Origin: Agrocybe praecox
Taxonomy: Eukaryota; Basidiomycota; Agaricomycetes; Agaricales; Agrocybaceae
Direction: 5' to 3'
Assembly (NCBI GenBank): GCA_964017145.1
Contig: OZ024843.1
Location: 1,293,001-1,357,000 of the forward strand
DNA: 64,000 nucleotides
Under the pieces are notes generated by a model. The model was not told the DNA's origin. It searched no databases and saw only the letters and a program-made list of their open reading frames with translations. Every line of letters begins with the position of its first letter. Position 1 is the first letter of the stretch. The position numbers and the translations under genes are program-made. This document shows positions 43,199-55,604 of this stretch, piece by piece.

Positions 43199-43206
43199 CA
43201 GTGAGT
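43199..43206. repeat. Right target-site duplication CAGTGAGT
   Basis: Identical to 42617-42624. Confidence 0.93.
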
Positions 43207-43273
43207 GCAGTATCATCTCAGTATGAACTTGAGGATGTACAGTCATGAATTGAGATATCAGTACATTTAGCAC

Positions 43274-43387
43274 CGGAAAGTAGTAGAACGGTACCTCGTC
43301 GCGACGCTGAACAACTTCCCCAAAGCTGAACAACGATGCGATCGAGAGTTCGAACCATGAAATCCACGTTCTCATTTCTTTTTTTCT
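43274..43387 (+). repeat. tRNA-like Pol III-type element, copy 1
   Basis: Has a perfect A-box (TAGTAGAACGG at 43281, fitting TRGYnnARnGG), a B-box-like AGTTCGAACCA near 43348 and a T-run terminator near 43380. It is preceded by CACCGG as in copy 2. Acceptor and D-arm pairing is poor, so it is a tRNA-derived repeat or dead tRNA rather than a working tRNA. Confidence 0.45.
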
Positions 43388-43494
43388 GATCTGATCTAAC
43401 ACCCTTACCTGAGTAACTCGGTCCCGGCCAATTTTCTTATCTTTTTCCCATGGGCAATGCCATTAAATATAACGTACATTATTTTCTTATCACC

Positions 43495-43610
43495 GGGGGC
43501 GTAGTAGAATGGATCCGCGCCGGCAACGCTGTTTATCATCTTCGGAGAAATATTCAATGATTTGTTGCGTCCGTGGGTTCGAGCCATGAAACCCCCACCC
43601 CTCCTTTTTT
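43495..43610 (+). repeat. tRNA-like Pol III-type element, copy 2
   Basis: Starts GGGGGCG, A-box TAGTAGAATGG at 43502, B-box GGGTTCGAGCC near 43575. A T-arm can form (CGTGG, loop GTTCGAG, CCATG) and the 5' GGGG can pair with the 3' CCCC. GCAAC/GTTGC can close a long anticodon-like loop. It ends at a T-run near 43603. It shares the A-box, B-box, flanking CACCGG and ACGCTG blocks with copy 1. Confidence 0.45.
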
Positions 43611-43640
43611 TCATCCTTAGTCTTTTTGTACGATTAATTG

Positions 43641-44574
43641 CTCGAGACATGTTCTCTACCATTTTTTGCCGGTTATTACAATTCTTGCGTGAACTTTCGC
43701 CTCGAATAAAGCGCCTGAAGTCAATTGAAATTTGACTAGTAAATAGTGCACATGCCACAGCTTTCCAACAAAATATTCTCCACTATGTCCTCAAATACGC
43801 TCCGGCTTCCCATTTCCCTCTATTTAACCAGAGACGAAGGTGTTGCGTAATCGGGAAGACTTCTCTCGTCTTCTATCGTAAGTATAATACCCTGGAAGAC
43901 TGATGCAAGCAGTGATGGCAACATACACCCAAACAAAACAAAAAACCAATTTCCCACGATTAACTTCCTTACTCCGAGGTACTACTTGTGCGACAAAGAT
44001 AATTTCTTTTTGAACAAAAAAGGGCATAATGGAACGCGAATATCAGTAAATCAATGTAATATGTTTGTCTCAACCATATCACAGCTTGAGATCCCGAGTA
44101 GGAAAATCAAAATAATGATTAGTACCATTCAAGCGCTCAAATTGTCAGTGAGCTCATTCATGGCGGCCCTTTTTTTATACTTTTTTTATGTAGGTCTGGG
44201 AAGGTCCAAACGTTTGTTTTCCCTAGAATTTATGACCTTTCAAACAGGCGCACGGGACTTGAACTGGTTTGATTCTGTGTCAAGGGATTCAAAGGATTCG
44301 TAAGTGCGATGAAGGGCAAAAGTACAATGTGTGAGTATCGAAAGATCGAAAGAAAAAGACACGGGAAAGTAGAAAAACAGCTCCATAAAACCAAGAGAAA
44401 TGAAGTGGGGAGGAAAGCAAAAAGTATAGAATGATTCGAGGAACCGCCCGATAATCAAAATATGAGAAGTCCCCTTAGGATCCGGAGATGCCCAGAATGA
44501 GAGGGAAAAGATAGATGAGAAGAGTGAGGAGAACGCGGAAAAGAGATAACAACGAGGCAGAAAAAAGAGTCGCA
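43641..44574. other. Intergenic
   Basis: No gene is supported. The minus-strand open frame at 43405-43758 is the reverse of the tRNA-like repeat and its flank. Confidence 0.5.
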
Positions 44575-46777
44575 TCATGAGCTATCGTCGTCCCGCGATT
44601 CCTGCACGAGCCCCACTTCATACTCGCCGCATATATCCCATCTCGAGCCTTCCGCTGCCGCCGACACGTACTTCACGAAGCGCATCACACGCTCGTCTCG
44701 TAGGACCAGCAACAACCTATTAAAGCCAGGCTGGACAGCAAGCAGGGTCCCATCTTCCTCCTCCTCCTCATCTTCATCCATCGGCGAACCGGTCTCTTCA
44801 TCATCTTCGGACTCATTCTGGGGAACGCGCCCTGATGACGATGGAGAGGTGATTTTGGAGCTAGAAGCCACAGGTGCTTCTGTGTTCTTTAAAGTTGGAG
44901 GTTTTGACTTTTTGCTCTTGCCTGAACGGTAGACAGCGGGATCGTCCTCCTCGTTGTGTGGCGCCATGTAGCACTAATGGAGAAATAAGTATAATTGATT
45001 TAACAGGCATATGAAGAGACCGAAAGCACGTACCTCCCAACCTCCCCACTCTGAATCTGTCCACCCGTGTTGGCTTTGTGCAAATCGGTCATTCTCGTCA
45101 TCTGAATCCGCCGCTCTCGCAGAGGGCGTTAACCCAAGCACAACGTCCAATCGCGCCTCACGCTCTTCGCTCGTTGCGAGAGTATAATCCAAACCAGGCC
45201 TAAACCTGCGCGCCTCTGCAGCGTACTGCATCGGCATAAGGTGCGACACGATGGCAAGCCATGAACGGAACGCCACACTCGCGAACAGCTCGTCCTGTAA
45301 ACTACGCATGATTTGGTCGGTGGATGACGCCTGACGCGGCCTCACGGCTTCGTTAGGCGCGCCATCCTGATGCGGTTTCAATACGCAGTAGCGCCATTTA
45401 TGTGGAGGGCCTTTAATAGTCCAGCCAGCTTTCGTGCCGGCAGTGTGACTCGGGACGCGGCCCGCACGGTCCTCTCCCAGTCCGTCGCTTAAGTCCATGT
45501 CGCGCAGTTTTCTCTCAAGGACACTGGCTAGCGATTCGTTAAGGAAAGAGTGTAACTCGAGAGAAGATTCTTCAACGAATCGACCTGCGAGAGCTTTCAT
45601 TGTGCGCGGTTGGAGGTAGACGGGGTTAAGGAACTCAGATAAGAATGAAATGTGGTCTTCCGAGAGAGTGACGTCAGGCAAGATTTCAGGGTCAAGCTCA
45701 GGATATTTTTTGAATACAGTGGATGTGGAAGTCTAGGCCAAAAGGTATAAATAAAAGGTTATATTCGATATGATATGACGCACCAGTTGTTCGCGGGAAC
45801 TTTTGACTTCTGCGCTTTCAGGAACTTCTGGGACATAGCCTTCTTCCCCCTCTTGCGCAGCATGGAACCAGCCACTGATGCTCATTCGTTCTCTCCCGTC
45901 TTCGCCCCTTCCACCGACGACGACCTCTTCTACCGAATGGAAACTCTTTCCAGGCTGGACTTCGAAGAAGATGAATTGATTCCAACTTGGTGGTATGCTT
46001 TTCGAAGGGATGGATTCTGGCTCCAATTGACCCTCATCATTGAGTCTAGTGGGGTAGAGTTCGAGAGCGCCGCCCCAGTCCTTTTGCCATAGTTGGTAGT
46101 GTGGCAGGGGTAGATAAAGAATGTATGAAACGCGTCGTGTGCCGATGACATCGTCGTGATTGAGCAGATGGCAACCGCGGGTGTAGGAATTCACAGACAT
46201 GTCCTGCTTTTTACCGGAGAGAGGGCCACAGCCCGTTACCGAGCGAAGAAACTTGCGGAACTGGGATGAATAGAGGGCATCGCGCAGAGTAAGAAGATTC
46301 GGGAGACGGGAGAGCTGGGCTGGGGATAGGAAGTTCAGCGATGCAAGATCGCCCGTCTGGTTGACCTGCGAGAGACAGATTAATATCCATCTCAAACAGC
46401 AACACGGTTACGGGGTTCACCTTGTAGATATCGGTTTCTTTCTCTGTAAAGTTGAGTTCACTGAGACATTCATCCTTTACTTTTTTGAGGAGATCGTCCT
46501 GGAAGAGTTTCTCCGCGATGGAATACTTGAAAGGCTCACTCTCTGCATAGTCTGAGTTGAGGCGCGCGATATTATTGTGATCGAAAAGGTCATTGGCAAA
46601 GTGGGGTGTAGGGTCGTCGATAATGATCAGGGATTCAGCACTGGGCTCTTGCGGGGGGGTTGGAATGTTTTGTACGGAGTGCTCGCTGGGAGAATGGGAG
46701 GTCTTTAGTTTTTTGAGAAGGGATGTGGGCGAAGGCGAAGGATCTGGGGACGGAGAGCGATCACGAGTCCTTGCCAT
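44575..46777 (-). CDS. Tpa1/Ofd1-type prolyl hydroxylase (2-oxoglutarate/Fe dioxygenase)
   Basis: After a Ser/Pro-rich start (MARTRDRSPSPDPSPSP; another Met at 46798) comes SEPFKYSIAEKLFQDDLL. The catalytic double-stranded beta-helix has GCHLLNHDDVIGTRRVSYIL, supplying the HxD iron ligands, GGALELYP, and the distal histidine in SISGWFH. The second half is the catalytically silent C-terminal oxoglutarate-type domain of this family (LSEDHISFLSEFLNPVYL, WRYCVLKPHQDG, FNRLLLVLRDERVMRFVKYVS), interrupted by an acidic low-complexity stretch. This two-domain layout is that of yeast Tpa1, fission-yeast Ofd1 and human OGFOD1, which hydroxylate ribosomal protein uS12 and, in S. pombe, control the sterol regulator Sre1 by oxygen. 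Introns lie near 46370-46430, 45720-45780 and 44970-45030. Confidence 0.92.
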
Positions 46778-49692
46778 GGCAAAATTTTGAGAAAACACGT
46801 GAGATTAGCGCGCTAGAGGAAAAAGAGAGAAAGGTATGGGATAAGCGCCTGGAAAGAGGTGATCTAGTGAGGGAGGGAAAAGGAAAATGGACTTGCAACT
46901 TGTGTTTTTATAATGTCGGTAACGAAAATTTGATCGAGACCATATCCGGACAATTTTATATTAAGACTGGGGCGAGACTCTTCTGGCCATTTTTTGATCT
47001 CAGGACGCTATCCCAAATCTGTCTTCTTCATGACTTTCCATTTCTCAGACGAATCCCATTTTTTCGTCCAGAACTCATAGATCCATACTGGGACTAGTCC
47101 TCAATCATACGGTAAAATCTCATCCCAAAATGAGATTGCCGTACGAGAAATCTTTACTCACCAATCAGGCTGGAGGTCTATTATAAACCGCCAATAACGG
47201 ACCCCCAGCGTCAACGGCTGTCTATTATAGCTATACATCAATGTATACGGCGTCCTCTGATCTTGTACTATCGGTAGATATTTTTCTTATTCGACAGTTG
47301 AACGGCATCTCATCCCAGACGTCTGCATGTTTATCTGGGACCTATTCGTGCTATCGTACCACCATACGATACTCCCAATGGTCCGCCGGGAGTAGCACTC
47401 CTCTTCGATTTTTCATCTTTATTAGCTGCCATTACCTCAAAATTCATTTCCCATCCATGCTCCAGCTGCATAATTTCGATGTGTCCATTCCGGTCTGGGG
47501 CCGTCCTCGTGGTTCTCAAATCCCAAACCGGCTCTTATGTATTATAGGATGATAAGCCGGTGGATGACTCGCAATATGTCAATGTGGCGTGTATGAGACA
47601 GAATGCGAGGGAGAACACTGCTCACTCAGGTGAACTTTGACACAGCCTTGCAATCCCCTGGGTTTATTGTCTCTATGTATGGCTCAATCTCCATCGTGGA
47701 TCATGCGCGCGAGGCTAAAGGATCTATCTACACTGTTTGACAAATGGTCTGGACCGTCGGTGTTTTAGTTCGAGTTCGGGTACAGTGGAACTACAGTTGG
47801 TCACATCTATATCATGATCTATTTACTGCCTCCTCTTCAACAACTGACCTCTTCTCTGGATAAAAAAACCTGATTGGATGGCTCTCCAACTCGCCCTGGA
47901 ATGGAGCTTTCTAAAAAGGCGTCCAATAGGATGTTTACAGATCATGCTTGCCCATGTCGTAACTTACAGAGGTCCCATTTCTGTAGCGTCATGGGGGACC
48001 GAAGAACAGTCCTTGGTATCTCATCAACTTGCTCACCCTTGCTTTTGCCGGTCTACCATACTTTTATTGCTTCTTGGTTCAAGGTCATATGGTCGATTTT
48101 ATTGCTAGAGGTCGTGCCATGAAGTCAACTTGAAGTCGTTTATGGATGCGACGATTTCCCTGATGGGATTGAATTTCTAGATCGATAAAGACGGCAACGC
48201 CTGGCTAGACATGAGCTGAATAGCGCGTTGTTCGAACGGCTATGACATGCCGCTCACTTATCCATCGATAGTGACAGTTGAAAAAGTACGACGACTCGGA
48301 AAACCTCATTGCAAGTAACGCTAGAAGCTATGGTCTTTTACTTCGAGGCTGGAGAGGCCTGGGCGACTGTCAATATGTATTTCATTTGGACTAGCCAATT
48401 GTCATTGCCGTATAGATGTAACATAGATATCTATCAGACAGAATGAAAATTTCCAGCGTCCTGGCGTTACTTGTACGCCATGGAATTCCATCCCCAGACT
48501 GGGGATTTTGTCCAAGGCAAACATTGGTACCATTGTATTCTCATTTTCGCGAGCAAAGTCCACGAAACCGCACGGCGGAGATTATCAATTCCACATGAAA
48601 TCCGATTCGCACCAGGGAATACTGAAATGGGTACCACCTCGCTTATTCGGCTTAGCTGAGTCTTCGATCTGAAAGAATCAGACCAATAGAAAGAGAAAGG
48701 ACCGATACATAATTGGCCACAGGCATTGTCAACCAGACCAATGATTGGTTGGTGAATAACTTGGCTTTGAAATCACTCACACCATTTCGTACCCGCGAAG
48801 GATAGTACTTGACTAGAAGCCTCGATCTTCCAAGAGATTCACACTTTTTGAAATGGCAGTTCGGCAACCTTGAGCATAATATTGATGCCAAGATTCAGAA
48901 AGGGTGGGGAATTAAGATACTCTCTGTACTGGTCGGATAATCTACCAAGCAAAATATTTCTTCAGTCTGTTTTCTTACATCAAAATGAATCCCAGGATTG
49001 TAGCTTCAAGCGAGTACAGAGGACGAAGCTTCTCCCATGTTACTCTTCTCCTATTGGGCCCTTATCATTTAATCATGTAGCCGAGGTGACGGCCCTGGGT
49101 GGTATACCGGGACCCGAATGGAAAGAAACCAAGCTCGTTACCTATCAGAGGGACCTGTTGTATCCTGTGGCCTCCCAATCAGAAGACGAGGGATGCTGTC
49201 TATGTAAAGATGTATGCATGTTATAAATACAGAACTGTCGCCTTAATTAAAGCTGTGTGTTTTCGACCCAGAAAAGAGCAAGTCTAGACCCTCCTGATTT
49301 GGAGCGGCCGACTGCCCGTCCGCCCGGAGCAGCTGCGTACGCCACTTGGAGTTGTTGGAAGAGGTCATGATAGCGTCAGTGGCTGCTGGGGTATACACAG
49401 AGACGTCAGCTTGGGTAGAGAAATACTGAGCGACGTTTGGTAGCGGTAGAGGAAGTTAGGCGCCTATTCTTCTTAACGCTTGCGATCGGAATGACCAGCC
49501 ATCTGTCTATTTTTAGTTACTCGTTGGTTGTGCTTGGTTTGGTTGAGAGGTCGTCGGCTTCAGATGATGACTAAGAAATGAATATTTGAATTTTGGAAGT
49601 CCGCCAAAACCGCTCACGGTTTGCTCACGGTTTTGTGACAACATGGAGCGCAACGAAAGTCGCGAACTTCAGACTCTCATTCAAGGACTGTC
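46778..49692. other. Long stretch without a recognisable gene
   Basis: About 2.9 kb. Open frames reach ~120 codons (47241-47552, 46723-47097, 48870-49226), but none carries a domain I know. Neighbouring frames at 47874-48122 and 48471-49226 look coding-like in composition and switch frame, which would fit a decayed gene. It contains an inverted repeat at 47108-47143 and, at its right end, the MGM101 promoter. Confidence 0.5.
47108..47143. repeat. Imperfect inverted repeat
   Basis: TACGGTAAAATCTCAT and, six bases later, ATGAGATTGCCGTA can pair in 13 of 14 positions of the shorter arm with a small bulge. TCTCATCCCA recurs at about 47308. It may be the end of an old element. Confidence 0.55.
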
Positions 49693-50681
49693 ATGGCTAG
49701 CCTTGGTATGCAAAGGCTGCTGCAGTCTGCCTCTCGTACTGCGCCGCGATATGCTGGCCAGCTCGTAGGCTCTGGATTACGAGGTGCCAACGCACGCCTT
49801 GTCGCGGTAGGAAATTATAGCACTGCTCCTGCTCCTGCTTCTTCTGCCTCCACCGCCCCCAAGACTACCGCAACTCCCCAATCAGCACCCGCCACCCCTT
49901 CGCCTTTGCCCGATATTTTAGGCTCTGATGGTACCACCGACTGGTCAAGGAGTTATTCTGGTTTATCTGCCCAGCCTTTCTCAAAGGAAATTACAGATAT
50001 TCTGTTGGCTCCAGTAGAACCCATGGACGTGGAAATGAAGCCTGGTACGGCGATATTTCCAACATTTTTTCTTCTTGCTCTTATTTTACATTACTCAGAT
50101 GGTTTAATCTATCTCCCTGAAATCAAATATCGACGAATCCTAAATCGTGCCTTTGGACCTGGAGGTTGGGGTCTCGCGCCACGCAGCGAGACGAACGTTG
50201 GGCCGAAGGTTGTCAGTAGAGAATATGCACTGGTGTGTCTCGGAAGGTTGGTTCCCTTTTTGGCTTTATATGAAAATCATAGAACTTATATATTGGTCCA
50301 GGCTCGTTGCCATTGCAAGAGGCGAACAGGAGTATTTTGACCCTTCCGGCATAGCTACTGCTACTGAGGCTTGCAAGAGCAACGCCCTCATGCGCTGCTG
50401 CAAGGATTTGGGAATTGCCAGTGAACTATGGTATGTATCGAATCTTGAGAATATTTATGGTTCTATTCGCTCATTCGGCGTTTCTCCAGGGATCCTCGTT
50501 TCATCCGCCAGTTCAAGCAAGAACACTGCATAGAAGTCTTTGCTGAACACGTCCCTACCAAGAAGAAGTGCGTTCTTATTTATTTTTTTGTAATATGGCA
50601 AGTGTTTGACACATTTCTTTTAGGAAAAAGCTTTGGCGTCGTAAGGACCAAGGCAAATTTGGCTACCCATACCAAGAGTAG
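49693..50681 (+). CDS. MGM101: MGM101, mitochondrial genome maintenance / recombination protein
   Basis: Five exons (49693-50044, 50099-50246, 50302-50430, 50490-50567, 50624-50681) total 765 bases, exactly 254 residues. The N-terminus is a basic, Ser/Ala-rich mitochondrial presequence ([17 protein letters not shown]) followed by a Pro/Ala/Thr linker. The conserved core is complete: [73 protein letters not shown] and the C-terminal [18 protein letters not shown]. Mgm101 is a Rad52-like single-strand annealing protein that repairs and keeps mitochondrial DNA. The tail motif is needed for DNA binding in yeast. Confidence 0.95.
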
Positions 50682-51087
50682 ATGCTTTTTAGACCACCTT
50701 ACGTGCCATTACACACCCATACCTCATATCTTTTTATGTATATCATAATTACAAAAATCTCTACTCTTGGAAAATCTCTACTCTTGGCTGTATCTTTATT
50801 ACCTCCACTCAAACTTTTTTTACTTTCGAGCGCCGTCGAACAATCACGTATGTAACGGGTCATGTGCCCTCTGTGACCTCCTGATTTGATTGGTTTTCGC
50901 GGTGTTGTGTGACAAGTTGCTACAACACTCCTCGCGCGTCTGCCCAATACTTTCACCTCCGAATGGAACTTTAGAGCTTCAGTACTTCAGTACCAATCTT
51001 GAAGTCATCTCAATCTGCCGGAAATAATTTCTTAAATCTATCTAGCAATACACGTCCATTCCTCTGGATTCTGTTCAAATTAAGCCG
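50682..51087. other. Intergenic
   Basis: 3' end of MGM101 and upstream region of the gamma-tubulin complex gene. It holds a 17-bp tandem duplication. Confidence 0.5.
50754..50787 (+). repeat. 17-bp perfect tandem duplication
   Basis: AAAATCTCTACTCTTGG occurs twice head to tail just after MGM101, probably in its 3' UTR. Confidence 0.9.
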
Positions 51088-54000
51088 ATGATGATTCCCT
51101 CCAGCAGCTCCAGTCTCTCCACTAAAAGTCAACCGACCAGACCATCTTCCAGTTTCCTCTCGAGACCACCTTCCAGGAATACGGCCCAACGACCAGGCTC
51201 AAGCCTTGGAACACGGCCGACTTCGAGTGCATCTACTCGTCCACAGTCCCGCTTTTCCTTACGTCCCAATTCGCGCCAGGCTCGATCGCGGCTCATACCT
51301 CAATGCCAGACCCTTGTCACTCAGATAACTGGAGCGAAAGAAGAAGACGATCCGGAAGATGAATCGTTCCGCGAAGCTGTTGACTTTGTAGTCAAGAGCT
51401 TGGAAACGTCGACTATAAACAAGGCAGCGGCCAGTGTGGATCTTAGCGTTATTGATCGTCGAATAAGTGGGTATGTTGTGTGGAATTCTGATTGATCGTC
51501 ATGACTAAATGTGCCTCTGCAGCCTTGCGCTGAAGGCACGACTTAATTCTCAAGACGTATTTGGAGAAGCTCTTCAGACGGCATATGAGAGGTTGAAAAA
51601 GAACATCGAGGAAAGGGAGATTGATTTGGATCAGGATATCAAGGTGAGTTCAGTCTATGTATGTATTCCATATAGCTGCTTGCTAACTGTGTCAGGCATC
51701 GCGTTTACCTGACCATCTACAACTCTTAGTTAGTCTTTTGTTTGTCCGATCATCCTGCAAAAGATTAAAGAGCATTTCAGCTAGAGTTGAGTCGTCCACC
51801 CACCGATGTGACGCTAATGAAGGCGCAAATTTATCTACACGACATAGCAAACCCTCCTCCGCCTGAACCAACACTCACCTGGGCAGATATTTTAGCCGAA
51901 GAGCCATTTGAAGGGGAACACTGGGAAGGCGTTTATGACCAAGATAGCGCAGACAGAGGAGAATGGGGGAGCACCCCATCACTTTCACCGTTGAGCTCTG
52001 ATGATCGACCTTTGGACGAAGAAGACTCCCTAGTAAACTTCAACGATGATTCCTCTGGTTCAGCGCCTGGTGAACCTCCAGAACTGGAGGCAGAGAATGC
52101 CAGGACGACGAAACCACGTGTTCTTCAACCCTATGAAGATAGAAAGCAATTTGAAGAGTTGCGGGCGAAACAGTATTGGAGGGATGATTGGCATACGGAC
52201 GCGTCGTTGAATCCAACGTTCGAAATCAGTAATCCATTTACTCTAGGTACGTTACTATTTTTACTTAGTTCAATTTCTCATATCACTTGCTCTAGGACCT
52301 ACCCTTAGTCGGGTTCTTGCTGAAGCAAGTGGATTTCAAGATGCGCAGGCGATGTTGAAGCCAGAAGTGAATATTCTTGGGACAAATATTCAGCCAGCAC
52401 TTATTGATCACTTGAATAGCATTACATCGATGAAGTTGATATGACCCGCGAAATCCTGATGTGCTTGCAGGGCAGTAATACAACGATACTTAGCTGGGAT
52501 AACAGTGCATTCAAAGTATGTTTAGACAAGATAGAACCCTTTTTAAAAAAGAAAAATACTTAGTAGGCCCCTTTTTACAGATGTTACCGAACGCTCCAAG
52601 GCTGGTTCATCTTAGCCTTGCTTCACAAGAATCCATTATCCAGTCCTTGGCCCAGACTGCAAGTGTTGTACAGAACTTACGACATTTCACCGCAGCCGTA
52701 TTTTCCAGTTCGTTCGCCGGGAAGCATGCAAACAATAACAAAAGGGTCACAATGACCCGTAGCTGCGAAGCATTTGCAGATGCAGTCGATGAAGCTACTC
52801 GTGGCCTTGATGCTTGGTGTGCAGCTCGAGAGGAAGCAATATGCCGAGCTTACGCAGGTATCGATACAGAATTCCTTATTGTCAGCTTGCTGGAAACTGA
52901 AGGTGCCATCCGTGATCGGTTTGGGACCGTCTTTGAGGTCCTCCTTGAAGTTGTGCAAAAAGTGTTCCTAATACGTCCAGGGGAGGACTTTGCACGTTCC
53001 AACTATCCAGCTGCGGGGCTACGGCAGCCTGCAGCTTTGACGGCACAGCTGTTGGATACGCTTTTCTCCAATGTACAGCAGCATATGGAAAGGCAAGACA
53101 CGATCACGAGCGATGCGTTGACTAGAGTGTTCTTAAGGACGGCGGGACCCACCTGGAACATGGTTGGTAAATGGTTGAAGGATGGAATGGGCTTAGGTCT
53201 AGGCGTTGGATCGGGTGCTAGACCTGACATGGCTGATGAACTCGACGAGGAATTTTTTATCGAGAATAACGGTCTCGGTACTGGAATGATGGGTATCGGG
53301 CTCCTCGACCCTGAATTCTGGCAAGAAGGTTATGCACTGAGAGAGACTGTCACATCTGGTGATGACGGGCTAGAGACACAGCAAGCTACTCAGAGTCACA
53401 GAATCATTCCGCTCTTTTTGGAGCATGTGGCAGATATTGTGCTGAGTACTGGGAAGGCTGTTGGTCTAATGCGAGCACTTGGTGGTCCTCTTTCTACCAG
53501 CGCCTTTGACGATCGAAAGACGTTCGCCGTCCTGGTTGGTTCGGAAACGCTTTCTGCGGAAGAAACCAAAGTTAAACAAGGACTCTTCTCTGTCTCTGTC
53601 GATACTCTATCTCGGCTAATTTACGACACATTACTTCCTCACTGCCAGATGACTAGATCGCAGCTGGTGAAAGCTCTTGTCGAGGATTGTTACCTATGGA
53701 AGCATCTGCAGTCTATTGAAGATCTCTTCTTGATGAGGAAAGGCGATGCTATAAGCCATTTTATCGATGTTTTATTTATGAAAGTAGGTGACCGAGCTAC
53801 TATCCCTATTTTCTTATGTTGATTTGCGCTCATATAGATGGACTCGACTCAACCTTGGGGGGACTTTCACTTCCTCAATACTGCTTTCAGTGATATCATT
53901 GAAGCTAATCTGAACGCAGGAGGCAAAGAATGGATCAACGCGTCCCTGGTCAGACTATCGCATAGAGGCAGTCGGGAGAAAGATCGGACAATCAAACGAA

Positions 54001-55076
54001 CAGTCAAGGCCATTGACGGATTCACGATTGAATATGCGGTCCCCTTTCCTCTGACGTACATATTTCAACCGAAGACCATTGAAGTGTACAGTGACATTTT
54101 TGCCTTCTTATTGCAAATTCGAAGGGCGAAAAGCGTTTTGGAAAGGATTCTGGTCCGCGAGGGTAAAGGGAAACAGTTGAGAGCCGAACTCAAGGGACTG
54201 TATGCGATGAGGAGTAGGCTGAGCTGGTTTATAATGTGAGAATTAATCAAATCAAGAGAGGTTTTCAATACTAACCAACGTCTGTCGATTTTTAGCACTC
54301 TTTTGAATTTTTTGACAACATATGTGGGTGTTCTTCAAACATAAAATCGCCAACACTAATGTTATGTCCTTTCCAGGTAATTCATGCTGAAATAATCAGA
54401 TTCCATGGCGTGTTCCGGCAGGCAACATCGCTCGATGATATGATTCATCTGCATGATGAACAGTAAGTTTATCATTTCATCGACGTATATGTTAGTGCTC
54501 TGAATTAGTCAATAGTTTGGAAAAAATCAGAGGGCGTTGCCTGTTAAAGCCGAACGTTAGTCTTAATTCATCTGCTCCTATTGTTACTTTGCTCAACTTT
54601 TGCTCCAGACGTCCGCATTGCACAGAGCAATCCTTTCTATTCTTGACATGTGCCTCAATTTTAGCGAAGGATTCATCGACTTCGTGGGCGACTCAACCAC
54701 GACACTGGACCTATCTCGCCAATCCATCAATGTAAAGCGTCACCGTAGTCGCCGACAACGACGCCAAAGTCGAAACGTCGTTGCATTTTCGCAGAACCGC
54801 GAAAATGAAGACGATACCTCCGAAGAGGAAGAAGAGATCATGGATTCTGAAGATGGGATTCGGATGAAGGAACCTCCTGAACCCTCCTTTTCAATGGGGT
54901 CGTCTACGATGACTCAGGACGAAGGTTTTCCTGCGCGCGTGGAGAAAATGTCTTCAGAGTTGGACGGGCTTGTTCGGTTCATTCGCCGCGGGGTAGAGAG
55001 TCTAGCAGGTGGAACAAGCGAAGCTGCTCCAGCCTTTGGTATCCTGGCGTTCTCATTGGAAGATTGGGATATGTGA
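51088..55076 (+). CDS. Gamma-tubulin complex component, GCP5/GCP6-like
   Basis: A long multi-exon gene. A Ser/Pro/Arg-rich start is followed by FREAVDFVVKSLETSTINKA and an acidic linker. WRDDWHTDASLNPTFEISNPF and EASGF lead into YIDEVDMTREILMCLQG, matching the GRIP1 entry motif of GCP5-type proteins. A long helical middle (MLPNAPRLVHLSLASQESII, SHRIIPLFLEHVADIVLSTG) is followed by the GRIP2-like half: LVKALVEDCYLWKHLQSIED, SHFIDVLFMKMDSTQPWGDF, FTIEYAVPFPLTYIFQPKT, IRRAKSVLERILV, and the last motif HAEIIRFHGVFRQATSLDDM. Spc97/Spc98-family proteins build the gamma-tubulin ring that nucleates microtubules at the spindle pole. The extra N-terminal region and motif details favour GCP5 (Mod21) or GCP6 over GCP2-4, but which one is not certain. 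Confidence 0.82.
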
Positions 55077-55604
55077 TTTGGTGTACTCCCTCCAATGGTC
55101 TTGCGTCCCAATATAGAACCTTTCGTGCAATGACATACATCGGCCTGTTGGCCTTTTTATGTCTTGATATTGATGCGAGACGGAACTGCCATCTAGCGCT
55201 TGGGTTGTTTCAGCGTTCAGAGGCTGTTCATGAGCACCATATAGGTTAAGAATGGCATCGCCTTAACTGCGTATGTTACACTACGCCTCGTCGAAGGAGT
55301 GTTGGTAAAATTTCTGAAGTGCGAGTCTGTGCGAGTCTAAGAGTTTTTATACAGTGTTTTAAACATGGAAACATCCTTTCACAGTGACAACCGTGTACCT
55401 GGGAGATCAACCCATTAAGATATTTCGAGATCCCGAGTCAGCGTCAATGTCATTGTAGCTATATTCTTAAAATATCCATCATGTGATGTCTTGGCGACTG
55501 TTATGGGGTGGCTGCCCGTCATAGCCACTGTGATTTAATATGCTATCGCAACAGCAGTCCACCGTAACTATTGCCTTTCTCAACCCCACTACATCCTGGA
55601 GGAC
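55077..55604. other. Intergenic
   Basis: Short 3' UTR and promoter region between two plus-strand genes. A minor GCGAGTCTGT/GCGAGTCTAA duplication lies near 55321. Confidence 0.5.

Noticed and set aside
43274..43610. Functional tRNA genes
   Set aside because: A- and B-boxes fit, but the D-arm and most of the acceptor stem do not pair and no clear anticodon loop can be set.
43405..43758. 117-codon minus-strand open frame
   Set aside because: It is the reverse of a tRNA-like repeat and shows no protein features.
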